Made by a program: the position numbers and the translations under genes | NCBI GenBank assembly: GCA_009773995.1 | Contig: VSMY01000002.1 | Coordinates: 1-44,570 of the forward strand | Source of the DNA: Oscillibacter sp. | GTDB lineage: Bacteria > Bacillota > Clostridia > Oscillospirales > Oscillospiraceae | Reading direction: 5' to 3' | Length of the DNA: 44,570 bases | Part shown: in pieces, positions 13,803 through 21,129 of the stretch | Numbering within the stretch: position 1 is the first letter of the stretch | How the letters are laid out: every line of letters starts with the position of its first letter | Notes under the pieces: generated by a model | What the model was told of the DNA's origin: nothing | Database searches by the model: none | The model's input: only the letters and a program-made list of their open reading frames with translations

Positions 13803-15461
13803 TCACAGCCTTGTCACAACGGGGATGACCATGGGGCTGCGCTTGGTGGTCTTGAACAGGTAGCTGCTGACGGCGGACTTCACCACGCCCCGGAGCTCCC
13901 CGTCGTCCCGCCCGCGCTTGCGGGTGACGGACTCCGCAGCGTCCATGGCGACGCTCTGGAGCTCCTTCATCAGGTCCCCGGACTCCTTCACGTAGATGAA
14001 GCCCCGGGTGACGATCTCCGGCGGGCTCAGCAGTCCGCCGTCGTGGCTGGAGGTGGGCAGGACCACCACCACCATGCCGTCCTCGGCCAGGCGCTTGCGG
14101 TCCCGCATGACCACGGCCCCCACGTCGCCCACGCCGGAGCCGTCCACGAAGACCTCCCCGGCGGGCACCGCGCCGCCGATTTTCAGCGTTTTGGCCGTCA
14201 GCTCGATGACGCTCCCGTTTTCCGCAATGGCGATGTGGTTCCGGTCCAGGCCCATCTGCTGGGCCACTTGGCTGTGAATCTGGAGCATCCGCTGCTCGCC
14301 GTGGAGGGGAACGAAAAACCGGGGCCGGGTGAGGGCGTGGATGATCTTCAGCTCCTCCTGGCAGGCGTGGCCGGAGACGTGGAGCATGTCCGCCTTGTCG
14401 TAGACCACATGGACGCCCTTGCGGAACAGCTCGTTGATGACCCGGCTCACCGTCACCTCATTTCCGGGGATGGCGGAGGCGGAGATAATGACCTTGTCCC
14501 CAGGCCCGACCTCCACCTGCTTGTGGGTGGAGAAGGCCATGCGGTACAGGGCGCTCATCTCCTCGCCCTGGGAGCCGGTGGTGACGATGACCTGTTTGTT
14601 TTTCGGCAGGCTCTTGATTTTGTTGATGTCCACCAAGGTGTTCTTGGGCACCTTCATGTAGCCCAGTTCCGTGGACACCCGCATGATGTTCTCCATGGAC
14701 CGGCCCGTGACGGCCACCTTCCGCCCGTGGGCGGCGGCGGCGTCCAGCACCTGCTGGATGCGGTGGACGTTGGAGGCGAAGGTGGTGACGATGATCCGCT
14801 CGTCGCAGCCCTGGAACTGCCGGCTGAAGGTCTGGCCCACGGCCCGCTCGCTGAGGGTGTAGCCGGGGCGCTCCACGTTGGTGGAGTCGGCGCAGAGGGC
14901 CAGGACTCCCTCCTTGCCCAGCTCGCCCATCCGGGCCAGGTCGATGACCTCCCCGTCAATGGGGGTGGAGTCGATTTTGAAGTCTCCCGTGTGGACCACG
15001 GTGCCCATGTGGGTGTGGATGGCGAAGGCCACGGAGTCCGCGATGGAGTGGTTCACATGGATGAACTCCACGGTGAACTTCCCCGCCCGGACGGACTTGC
15101 CCGGCTCCACGGTGATAAGCTTGGTGCTCTTGGCCAGGCCGTGCTCCTCCAGCTTCAGCTGAATGAGGCCCGCGGTGAACCGGGTGCAGTAGATGGGCAT
15201 ATTCACCTGCTTGAGGACGTAGGGAATGGCTCCCACATGGTCCTCGTGCCCGTGGGTGATGAAGAGGCCCCGGATACGGGCGCGGTTTTTAATGAGGTAG
15301 GTCACGTCGGGGATGATGCAGTCGATGCCGTACATGTCGTCCCCAGGGAAGGCCATGCCGCAGTCCACTACGATGAGTTCCCCGCCGTACTCGTAGGCGG
15401 TCATGTTTTTGCCGATCTCATTCAGTCCGCCCAGAGGGATGATTTTCAGTTTTTCTGCCAT
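13803..15461 (-). CDS. rnj: Ribonuclease J
   Basis: 552 residues, the standard length. The metallo-beta-lactamase core carries HGHEDH (His70, His72, Asp74, His75), followed by the beta-CASP domain with DSTNVERPG, TTFASNVHRI and GSQGEE, and a C-terminal domain (~450-552). RNase J has endonuclease and 5'-to-3' exonuclease activity in mRNA decay and rRNA processing and usually forms dimers or tetramers. ATG with AAGGAG eleven bases upstream. There is only one paralog in this window. It is transcribed from a promoter about 290 nt upstream, through a hairpin-rich leader. Confidence 0.97.
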   Translation of the reverse strand: MAEKLKIIPLGGLNEIGKNMTAYEYGGELIVVDCGMAFPGDDMYGIDCIIPDVTYLIKNRARIRGLFITHGHEDHVGAIPYVLKQVNMPIYCTRFTAGLIQLKLEEHGLAKSTKLITVEPGKSVRAGKFTVEFIHVNHSIADSVAFAIHTHMGTVVHTGDFKIDSTPIDGEVIDLARMGELGKEGVLALCADSTNVERPGYTLSERAVGQTFSRQFQGCDERIIVTTFASNVHRIQQVLDAAAAHGRKVAVTGRSMENIMRVSTELGYMKVPKNTLVDINKIKSLPKNKQVIVTTGSQGEEMSALYRMAFSTHKQVEVGPGDKVIISASAIPGNEVTVSRVINELFRKGVHVVYDKADMLHVSGHACQEELKIIHALTRPRFFVPLHGEQRMLQIHSQVAQQMGLDRNHIAIAENGSVIELTAKTLKIGGAVPAGEVFVDGSGVGDVGAVVMRDRKRLAEDGMVVVVLPTSSHDGGLLSPPEIVTRGFIYVKESGDLMKELQSVAMDAAESVTRKRGRDDGELRGVVKSAVSSYLFKTTKRSPMVIPVVTRL

Positions 15462-15689
15462 AGATTGTAGAACTCCTTACCAAAATAAAAGATGTACCCG
15501 CGGCCCCATATCCGGTATCTGGGCATAACAAAGAAGAGACGCCCTCTGTCCGCCCGGCCCCGTTACGCCGGCGGAGGTTTGGCAGCGTCCTGTCGCAACC
15601 GAATATAAAAGCCGCTTTGAGCTTGAAAAGCCCTATATTATTTGACCAGCCGGGAAGCGCGTCCCGCCCTGGAAAAATACCGCTATCAG

Positions 15690-15710
15690 CGCCGGGGACC
15701 CGCCCCGGCG
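15690..15710 (-). repeat. GC-rich hairpin in the rnj leader
   Basis: Perfect 8-bp stem CGCCGGGG / CCCCGGCG with loop ACCCG. No T-run follows. Confidence 0.8.
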
Positions 15711-15715
15711 GAACC

Positions 15716-15746
15716 GTTCCGGGCGCCCTGAGCGGGCCGCCGGAAC
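15716..15746 (-). repeat. Hairpin at the very 5' end of the rnj leader
   Basis: GTTCCGG (15716-15722) pairs with CCGGAAC (15740-15746), with an inner GCCC / GGGC stem. It would sit within the first ~40 nt of the transcript, where it could limit or admit 5'-end-dependent decay. Confidence 0.75.
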
Positions 15747-15759
15747 GTCAACTCGATAT

Positions 15760-15788
15760 AGTATAGCACAGGAAAACCCATTTGTATA
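15760..15788 (-). promoter_or_regulatory. Sigma-A-like promoter of rnj
   Basis: Minus strand: TATACA (15788-15783), 17-bp spacer, TATACT (15765-15760). Divergent from the radC promoter about 30 bp away. Confidence 0.55.
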
Positions 15789-15816
15789 CAAAAACTTTTT
15801 GAAATCCGCCGGAAGA

Positions 15817-15845
15817 TTGACGGCTTCTGGAAAATATGCTATCAT
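15817..15845 (+). promoter_or_regulatory. Sigma-A-like promoter of radC
   Basis: TTGACG (15817-15822), 17-bp spacer, TATCAT (15840-15845). With the rnj promoter and leader, this fills the 456-base gap at 15462-15917. Confidence 0.78.
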
Positions 15846-15917
15846 ATTCTCCAAATGCCGCGTTCAGATTCCGCCCCAGCTGGCGGAGGGGGCGGAGCTC
15901 ACAGGGGAGGTGTGTTC

Positions 15918-16592
15918 ATGGGCGTCCACGACGGGCACCGGGACCGGGTGCGCGAGCGTTTTTTGAAAAATGACCTGAGCGGCTTCGCGGACCACGAGGC
16001 CCTGGAGCTGCTGCTCTATTACGCCATCCCCCGGGGAGACGTGAACCCCCTGGCCCATGCCCTGATGGATCGGTTTGGGAGCCTTTCCGGCGTGTTCTCC
16101 GCGCCTGTGGAGCTGCTGTCCCAGGTGGAGGGCGTTGGAACGCGGACGGCGATGTTGCTGCGCCTGGTCCCCCAGATCGCCCAGAAGGCCCGCCTGGCGG
16201 ACCTGGAGCGGGAAATGGCCTTGAACACCCGGGACCGGGTGGGGGACTACCTTCTGGAGCTGTTCTCCCAGGAGCGGAACGAGGCGGTGTATGAGATCTG
16301 CCTGGACGGAAAGGGAAAGCTGCTGGCCTGCCGCCGTCTGGGAGAGGGCAGCGCCTCGGCGGTGAATCTGGACATCCGCCAAATTGTGCAGAACGCCATC
16401 ACCTTCTGCGCCAGCTCCGTCATTCTGGCCCACAACCACCCCAGCGGCGTGGCCCTGCCCTCCCAGGCGGACCAGGGGGCCACCCTTCGGGTCAAGGCGG
16501 CGCTGGAGTCCGTGGATGTGCGGCTGGAGGATCATATCATCGTGGCGGACGGTGAGTTCGTGTCCTTCTCCGAGTCGGGTTACCTGGGGTAA
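15918..16592 (+). CDS. radC: RadC family JAB-domain protein (UPF0758)
   Basis: 224 residues; ATG at 15918 with GGGGAGG seven bases upstream. An in-frame ATG at 15855 would add a Gly/Ala-rich tail and lies too close to the promoter. The N-terminus holds a helix-hairpin-helix-like region (LSQVEGVGTRTAMLLRLVP). The C-terminus has the JAMM/MPN+ metal-binding motif ILAHNHPSG with the downstream Asp in PSQADQGAT. Despite the name, RadC proteins have no firmly established role in recombination; the JAMM fold suggests a metallohydrolase. Confidence 0.95.
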   Translation: MGVHDGHRDRVRERFLKNDLSGFADHEALELLLYYAIPRGDVNPLAHALMDRFGSLSGVFSAPVELLSQVEGVGTRTAMLLRLVPQIAQKARLADLEREMALNTRDRVGDYLLELFSQERNEAVYEICLDGKGKLLACRRLGEGSASAVNLDIRQIVQNAITFCASSVILAHNHPSGVALPSQADQGATLRVKAALESVDVRLEDHIIVADGEFVSFSESGYLG

Positions 16593-16628
16593 GCCGGTCC
16601 CGCTTTTGAAAAATATATCGAACAAACG

Positions 16629-16657
16629 TTGCAATCCGGCAGGCTTTGTGGTAAGAT
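16629..16657 (+). promoter_or_regulatory. Sigma-A-like promoter of uvrB
   Basis: TTGCAA (16629-16634), 17-bp spacer, TAAGAT (16652-16657). No LexA-type CGAAC-N4-GTTCG site was recognised nearby. Confidence 0.7.
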
Positions 16658-16701
16658 GAATCTAAACCGCTTCCTTGGAATCCCGCCGGCAGGAGGTCCC
16701 T

Positions 16702-18675
16702 ATGCCAAAATTTCAAGTCGTATCCGAATACCAGCCCTCCGGCGACCAGCCGGAGGCCATCGCCGCCCTGGCGGCGGGCATCGAGAACGGGCTGAAGGAA
16801 CAGGTCCTCCTGGGCGTCACCGGCTCCGGCAAGACCTTCACCATGGCCAAGGTCATCGAGGCCGTCCAGCGGCCCACCCTGGTCCTGGCCCACAACAAGA
16901 CTCTGGCGGCCCAGCTCTGCGCGGAGTTTAAGGAGTTCTTCCCCAACAACGCCGTGGAGTACTTTGTCAGCTACTACGACTACTACCAGCCCGAGGCCTA
17001 TATCCCCCACACGGACACCTATATCGCCAAGGACGCCTCCACCAACGACGAAATCGACCGCCTGCGGCTCTCCGCCACCTGCGCCCTGCTGGAGCGGCGG
17101 GACGTCATCGTGGTCTCCTCCGTCTCCTGCATCTACGGCCTGGGGGAGCCCGACGACTTCGCCAAGATGGTGGTCTCTCTCCGGGCCGGGGCCGAGTGGG
17201 ACCGGGACGAGCTCCTCCGGCGGCTGGTGGAGATCCGCTATGAGCGGAACGACATCGCCTTTGAGCGGAACATGTTCCGGGTCCGGGGGGACACGGTGGA
17301 GATTTACCCCGCCTATTACAAGGACAAGGCCATCCGGGTGGAGTTCTTCGGGGACGAGATTGAGCGGGTCAGCGAGTTCAACCCCATCACGGGGTCTGTG
17401 AACCGGGTCCTGAACCACATTGCCATCTACCCCGCCAGCCACTACGTCACCACCAAGGACAAAATGGACCGGGCCATCGGCGAAATCCGCCGGGAGATGG
17501 AGGAGCAGGTCCAATCCTTCACGGAGAACAACCAGCTGGTGGAGGCCCAGCGCATCCGCCAGCGGACGGAGTACGACATGGAGATGATGGCGGAGCTGGG
17601 CTACTGCTCCGGCATTGAGAACTACTCCCGCATCATCTCCGAGCGGCCCCAGGGCTCCGCCCCCATGACCCTGCTGGACTTCTTCCCCGACGACTTCGTG
17701 CTGTTCGTGGACGAGAGCCACGTCACCCTCCCCCAGGTCCGGGCCATGTACAACGGGGACCACGCCCGGAAGGACTCCCTGGTCAAATACGGCTTTCGCC
17801 TCCCCTGCGCCTACGACAACCGGCCTCTGAAGTTCGAGGAGTTTGAGGGCCGCATCGGACAGGCGGTCTTTGTCTCCGCCACCCCCGGCCCCTATGAGCG
17901 GGAGCGGGCGGACCAGGTGGTGGAGCAGGTCATCCGCCCCACGGGACTGCTGGACCCCAGGGTAGAGGTCCGGCCCGTCACCGGGCAGATCGACGATTTG
18001 ATGGAGGAAATCAATGCCCGGTCCGCCAGGAACGAGCGGGTGCTGGTGACCACCCTGACGAAAAAAATGGCGGAGGACCTGACGGAGTATTTCAAGAACG
18101 CCGGCATCAAGGTCCGCTACATGCACTCCGACGTGGAGACCATCGAGCGGATGGAGATCATCCGGGATTTGCGGTTGGGCAAGTTCGACGTGCTCATCGG
18201 CATCAACCTCCTGCGGGAGGGCCTGGATCTCCCCGAGGTCAGCCTGGTGGCCGTGCTGGACGCGGACAAGGAGGGCTTCCTCCGGTCCGAGACCTCCCTC
18301 ATCCAGACCATCGGCCGGGCGGCCCGAAACGCGGAGGGCTTGGTCATCCTCTACGCGGATACCGTCACCCCCTCCATGAAGGCCGCCATGGATGAGACGG
18401 AGCGCCGCCGGGGGATACAGGACCGCTTCAACCGGGAACACGGCATCGTCCCCAAGACCATCATCAAGGGGGTCCGGGAGGTGCTGGAAATCTCCACCAC
18501 GGCGGAGGACGAGACCTCCCGGGCCCGCCACCACCGCAAGCTGAATAAGGCGGAGCGGGAGGCGGAGATCAAGCGCCTGGAAAAGGAAATGAAGGAAGCC
18601 AGCAAGATGCTGGAATTCGAGTACGCGGCGGTTTTGAGAGACCGGATTATCGAGCTGCGGGGTGAGAAGGAATGA
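16702..18675 (+). CDS. uvrB: Excinuclease ABC subunit B
   Basis: 657 residues, as expected. ATG at 16702 with AGGAGG five bases upstream. Walker A is GVTGSGKT (~38-45). The beta-hairpin region that clamps DNA contains SYYDYYQPEAYIP. The helicase motifs include DESHV and, near the C-terminus, QTIGRAARN. The C-terminal UVR domain (~620-655) binds UvrC. UvrB verifies lesions delivered by UvrA and recruits UvrC in nucleotide excision repair. It overlaps the next gene by ATGA, so the two are coupled; uvrA lies 2.5 kb downstream on the same strand, and uvrC is not in the window. Confidence 0.99.
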   Translation: MPKFQVVSEYQPSGDQPEAIAALAAGIENGLKEQVLLGVTGSGKTFTMAKVIEAVQRPTLVLAHNKTLAAQLCAEFKEFFPNNAVEYFVSYYDYYQPEAYIPHTDTYIAKDASTNDEIDRLRLSATCALLERRDVIVVSSVSCIYGLGEPDDFAKMVVSLRAGAEWDRDELLRRLVEIRYERNDIAFERNMFRVRGDTVEIYPAYYKDKAIRVEFFGDEIERVSEFNPITGSVNRVLNHIAIYPASHYVTTKDKMDRAIGEIRREMEEQVQSFTENNQLVEAQRIRQRTEYDMEMMAELGYCSGIENYSRIISERPQGSAPMTLLDFFPDDFVLFVDESHVTLPQVRAMYNGDHARKDSLVKYGFRLPCAYDNRPLKFEEFEGRIGQAVFVSATPGPYERERADQVVEQVIRPTGLLDPRVEVRPVTGQIDDLMEEINARSARNERVLVTTLTKKMAEDLTEYFKNAGIKVRYMHSDVETIERMEIIRDLRLGKFDVLIGINLLREGLDLPEVSLVAVLDADKEGFLRSETSLIQTIGRAARNAEGLVILYADTVTPSMKAAMDETERRRGIQDRFNREHGIVPKTIIKGVREVLEISTTAEDETSRARHHRKLNKAEREAEIKRLEKEMKEASKMLEFEYAAVLRDRIIELRGEKE

Positions 18676-19052
18676 AATACGACTGGCTGGACGAATACCT
18701 CCTGTCCCTGCCGGGGACAGAGAAGGACTATAAGCCTGAGTGGGCCTGGTTCCGGTATATGATCCGGGGCAAGCTCTTTGCCGCCGTCTGCTCCCCTCAA
18801 GGGATGAAGGACGAGGCGTACAACGGGCACGATTTGGTAAACCTCAAGTGCGAGCCCGCCCGAGGCGAGATTCTCCGGGCGGCTCATCCGGAGATTCTGC
18901 CGGGGTTCTACTGCGACAAGCGGAACTGGATCGCCTGCCTTCTGGACGGGGACCTGCCGGACGAGATTCTGCGGGAGCTCTGCGCCCAGTCCCACCAGCT
19001 GGTTTTGAAGAAGCTGCCCAAGTATGTTCAGCGGGAGATTCTGGGAGAATAG
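18672..19052 (+). CDS. MmcQ/YjbR family DNA-binding-like protein
   Basis: 126 residues, a normal length. Family landmarks: LLSLPGTEKDYKPEWAW near the N-terminus, GKLFAAVCSP in the middle, LVNLKCEP, then HPEILPGFYCDKRNWIACL and the C-terminal AQSHQLVLKKL. The fold is CyaY-like; the biological role is not settled. The start overlaps the uvrB stop (ATGA), placing it in the same operon, and the next gene starts immediately after its stop. Confidence 0.9.
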   Translation: MKYDWLDEYLLSLPGTEKDYKPEWAWFRYMIRGKLFAAVCSPQGMKDEAYNGHDLVNLKCEPARGEILRAAHPEILPGFYCDKRNWIACLLDGDLPDEILRELCAQSHQLVLKKLPKYVQREILGE

Positions 19053-19925
19053 ATGGAGACACAGAAAAAAGCCCCGGCCAGCGCCGCGATCCTGGCGGCG
19101 GCGGCCCTGTGGGGCGTCATTGGACTATGGAACCGGCGGCTGATGGCGGCGGGCCTCTCGCCCTTCTCCATCGTGGTGGTCCGCAATCTGGGGGGCTGCG
19201 CCCTGCTGGTCCTGTTTTTCCTGTTCAAGGACCGGAGCGTCTTCAAGGTGGAGCGGCGGCACCTCAAGTATTTCTTCGGCACCGGCGTGGTCAGCGTGGT
19301 GCTGTTCACCGTGTGCTACTTCTCCTGCCAGAAGCTCTGCTCCCTGGCCGCGGCCTCCATTCTGCTGTACACGGCCCCCTCCTTCGTGGTGCTCCTCTCC
19401 GCTATCCTTTGGAAGGAGCCGGTGACAAGGAAAAAGCTCCTGGCCCTGCTGCTGACCCTGGTGGGCTGCGCGTGCGTCTGCGGCGTGTTTTCCGGCGGGC
19501 TGTCCGTCACGGTCCCCGGCGTGCTCCTGGGTCTGGGCTCCGGCTTCTTCTACGCGCTTTACAGCGTCTTCGGCCGGTACGCCCTGGCCCACTACCCGCC
19601 CCTGACGGTGACGGTCTGGACCTTCCTCTTTGCGGGCCCGGCCTCCCTGGTCCTCCTCCGCCCGGCGGAGCTGGGAGCGGCCTTCGCCGGGAATCCCGGC
19701 CTCTGGGGGACGGCCCTGGCCCTGGCGGTGTTCTCCACCGCCGCGCCCTACATCTTATATACCTGGGGCCTGGCCCGAACGGAGCCGGGGAATGCCTCCA
19801 TCCTGGCCAGCCTGGAGCCGGTGGCGGCCACCCTGACGGGGGTGCTGGCCTTCGGCGAGCCCCTGGGGCCGCTGACGGCGCTGGGCATCCTCTGCGTCCT
19901 GACGGGCGTGGCGATCTTGAGGTGA
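19053..19925 (+). CDS. EamA/DMT family transporter
   Basis: 290 residues with about ten hydrophobic helices forming two EamA repeats. The first ends near LLYTAPSFVVLLSAILWKEP, the second near PYILYTWGLARTEPG and VLAFGEPLGPLTALG. Such carriers move amino acids, nucleotides or small metabolites across the cytoplasmic membrane; the substrate is unknown. The ATG follows the preceding TAG without a gap, so translation is coupled. Its only functional link to uvrB is operon membership. Confidence 0.93.
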   Translation: METQKKAPASAAILAAAALWGVIGLWNRRLMAAGLSPFSIVVVRNLGGCALLVLFFLFKDRSVFKVERRHLKYFFGTGVVSVVLFTVCYFSCQKLCSLAAASILLYTAPSFVVLLSAILWKEPVTRKKLLALLLTLVGCACVCGVFSGGLSVTVPGVLLGLGSGFFYALYSVFGRYALAHYPPLTVTVWTFLFAGPASLVLLRPAELGAAFAGNPGLWGTALALAVFSTAAPYILYTWGLARTEPGNASILASLEPVAATLTGVLAFGEPLGPLTALGILCVLTGVAILR

Positions 19926-19929
19926 TATC

Positions 19930-20427
19930 ATGGCAAAGAAAAAAGACGAGAAAACCAACGTGATGCGCATCCTGGACCAGAAGAAGGTCCCCTATACTCC
20001 TCACTTCTACGAGGAGAGCGAGGGCCCCGAGGGCACCCGCGACTACGGCGTACACGTGGCCCAGGCCCTGGGCCAGGACCCCAGGCGGGCCTTCAAAACC
20101 CTGGTGGCCAAAGGGGCCTCCGGGACCTATCACGTCTTCGACATCCCCGCAACCGACAGCCTGGACCTGAAAAAGGCGGCGAAGGCGGCGGGGGAGAAGT
20201 CGATTGACCTTCTTCCGGTGAAGGACATCACTGCCGTGACGGGCTATATCCGGGGCGGGTGCAGTCCCGTGGGCATGAAGAAGCCGTATCCCACCATTTT
20301 CCACCAGACGGCCCTGGACTTTGAGACCATCTACGTCTCCGCCGGGAAGATCGGCGCACAGGTGGAGGTGGAGCCCCAGGCGCTGTTAACCCTTCTGCGG
20401 GCGGGGACGGCGGATCTCGTTGTTTAA
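19930..20427 (+). CDS. ybaK: YbaK family Cys-tRNA(Pro)/Cys-tRNA(Cys) deacylase
   Basis: 165 residues. Family features: a VAQALGQDPRRAFKTLV segment with the conserved Lys, VFDIPATDSLDLKKAAKAAG, and the GGCSPVGMKKPYPTIF block. These editing-domain proteins hydrolyse Cys from mischarged tRNA(Pro). ATG with a GAGGTG site; it starts four bases after the EamA stop, so it is the last gene of the uvrB operon. Its final 42 bases overlap the 3' end of a convergent small gene, and no terminator is visible between them. Confidence 0.94.
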   Translation: MAKKKDEKTNVMRILDQKKVPYTPHFYEESEGPEGTRDYGVHVAQALGQDPRRAFKTLVAKGASGTYHVFDIPATDSLDLKKAAKAAGEKSIDLLPVKDITAVTGYIRGGCSPVGMKKPYPTIFHQTALDFETIYVSAGKIGAQVEVEPQALLTLLRAGTADLVV

Positions 20428-20640
20428 TAAGGTAAGCCCCAGGTGGAGGCCCACGGCGAAAGCGTCGGCGGACCACTGATAATGATAGAGGTTGATTTGG
20501 TCATAGAGCTGGATTCGGCGGCACTCCTCAATGGGGAGGGCGTTTAGGAGGACGACCAGCTCTTCGTGAGGGAAATTACCCAGGTCATTCAGAACGGATT
20601 CGCCGTAGGTATCGAAGAGTCTTTGGATAGTCGGGTCCAT
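20386..20640 (-). CDS. 84-residue protein of unknown function under a consensus promoter
   Basis: ATG with GGAGG seven bases upstream. The first 40 residues are acidic and helical (RLFDTYGESVLNDLGNFPHE), the middle carries aromatic residues (YDQINLYHYQWSADAFAVG), and the tail is basic (RRPRPQKG). There is no membrane segment, signal peptide or zinc motif, and no family is recognised. It has a perfect TTGACA-N17-TATAAT promoter with a ~28-nt leader, and it is divergent from a small HTH regulator whose ribosome binding site overlaps that promoter's -35 box. The layout suggests that the HTH protein controls this gene. It overlaps ybaK tail to tail by 42 bases. Confidence 0.75.
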   Translation of the reverse strand: MDPTIQRLFDTYGESVLNDLGNFPHEELVVLLNALPIEECRRIQLYDQINLYHYQWSADAFAVGLHLGLTLLNNEIRRPRPQKG

Positions 20641-20653
20641 GGCGACACCTCCG

Positions 20654-20697
20654 AAACAACTTTTTATGCCTCAATTATAAAACATTTAAGATTGTTT
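20654..20697. repeat. Dyad centred on the -10 box of the 84-residue gene's promoter
   Basis: AAACAA (20654-20659) and TTGTTT (20692-20697) are symmetric about position 20675.5, one base from the centre of the -10 box. This candidate operator is weaker than the one at 24009-24042 but has the same centring. Confidence 0.4.
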
Positions 20698-20702
20698 GTC
20701 AA
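20674..20702 (-). promoter_or_regulatory. Perfect consensus sigma-A promoter (minus strand)
   Basis: TTGACA (20702-20697), 17-bp spacer, TATAAT (20679-20674), driving the 84-residue gene. The -35 box overlaps the first two bases of the AAGGAG site of the divergent HTH gene. Confidence 0.88.
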
Positions 20703-20713
20703 GGAGATTTTCA

Positions 20714-20932
20714 ATGGAAACCTTAAAGATTATGGGACAGCGCCTAAAGGGCTTGCGCAAGGAGAAGCGTTTGCTGCAAGTGGAGATGGCGGAGCTGCTG
20801 AAGATCACTCCGCAACATTATCAAAGAGTGGAATCCGGGAAAATCAACATTCCCACCTTGACATTATGCACCCTGGCGGATTATTTTGGAGTGAGCACGG
20901 ACTATCTGCTGGGGCGGACAGAGGAACGATAA
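20714..20932 (+). CDS. XRE/Cro-type HTH regulator, copy 1 (upstream of uvrA)
   Basis: 72 residues; ATG at 20714 with AAGGAG seven bases upstream. HTH core LLQVEMAELLKITPQHYQRV; ends YFGVSTDYLLGRTEER. It is a pure DNA-binding domain. By hand alignment about 46 of 72 residues are identical to the HTH protein encoded at 24063-24287, and a 20-base stretch around CTTGACATTATGCACC is identical in DNA. The shared DNA and matching promoter layout point to duplication or gene conversion. uvrA begins 197 bases downstream in the same direction. No convincing plus-strand promoter of its own is seen. Confidence 0.9.
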   Translation: METLKIMGQRLKGLRKEKRLLQVEMAELLKITPQHYQRVESGKINIPTLTLCTLADYFGVSTDYLLGRTEER

Positions 20933-20942
20933 GGCCCTAAAC

Positions 20943-20957
20943 CGGCCCGAAGGGCCG
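20943..20957 (+). repeat. Small hairpin after HTH copy 1
   Basis: CGGCCC-GAA-GGGCCG, a 6-bp stem. A U-rich stretch begins only some nucleotides later, so at best it is a weak terminator. Confidence 0.55.
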
Positions 20958-20990
20958 AATACTTCCTTTTCTCTTTTGGACCGTGCACGG

Positions 20991-21032
20991 CCCGTTTTCT
21001 CTTTTCCTTCTGGAAGGAAAAGAGAAAATGGG
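20991..21032 (+). repeat. Large perfect hairpin in the uvrA leader
   Basis: TTTTCTCTTTTCCTTC (20995-21010) pairs without mismatch with 21013-21028 across a TG tip, and is extended by a G-U pair and three G-C pairs to about 20 bp. A second copy of TTTTCTCTTTT at 20968-20978 could pair with the same purine arm, giving an alternative 11-bp fold. Further small inverted repeats (GGTGCA/TGCACC and CCCCC/GGGGG) lie between it and the uvrA start. Confidence 0.8.
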
Positions 21033-21129
21033 GGGTGCAATGCACCAGCCTTCATCATGGCTGAAACTCCCCCGCGCGTCAGCGCCGGAAAAAAACCTCC
21101 CCCAACGGGGGAACACAAGGAGCCCCCCT

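Larger units (their letters stand above)
15462..15753 (-). promoter_or_regulatory. Long structured 5' leader of rnj
   Basis: About 290 non-coding bases between the predicted start point (~15753) and the rnj ATG. Two strong stems lie near the 5' end: 15716-15746 (GTTCCGG / CCGGAAC arms with further GC pairs inside) and 15690-15710 (CGCCGGGG / CCCCGGCG). No ORF of note is present. A weaker alternative promoter-like TATATT lies within the leader, so a shorter transcript is possible. Confidence 0.5.

Noticed and set aside
16537..18534. Long minus-strand open frame opposite uvrB
   Set aside because: It is low-complexity Val/His/Gly/Asp-rich sequence typical of a mirror frame, and uvrB is beyond doubt.
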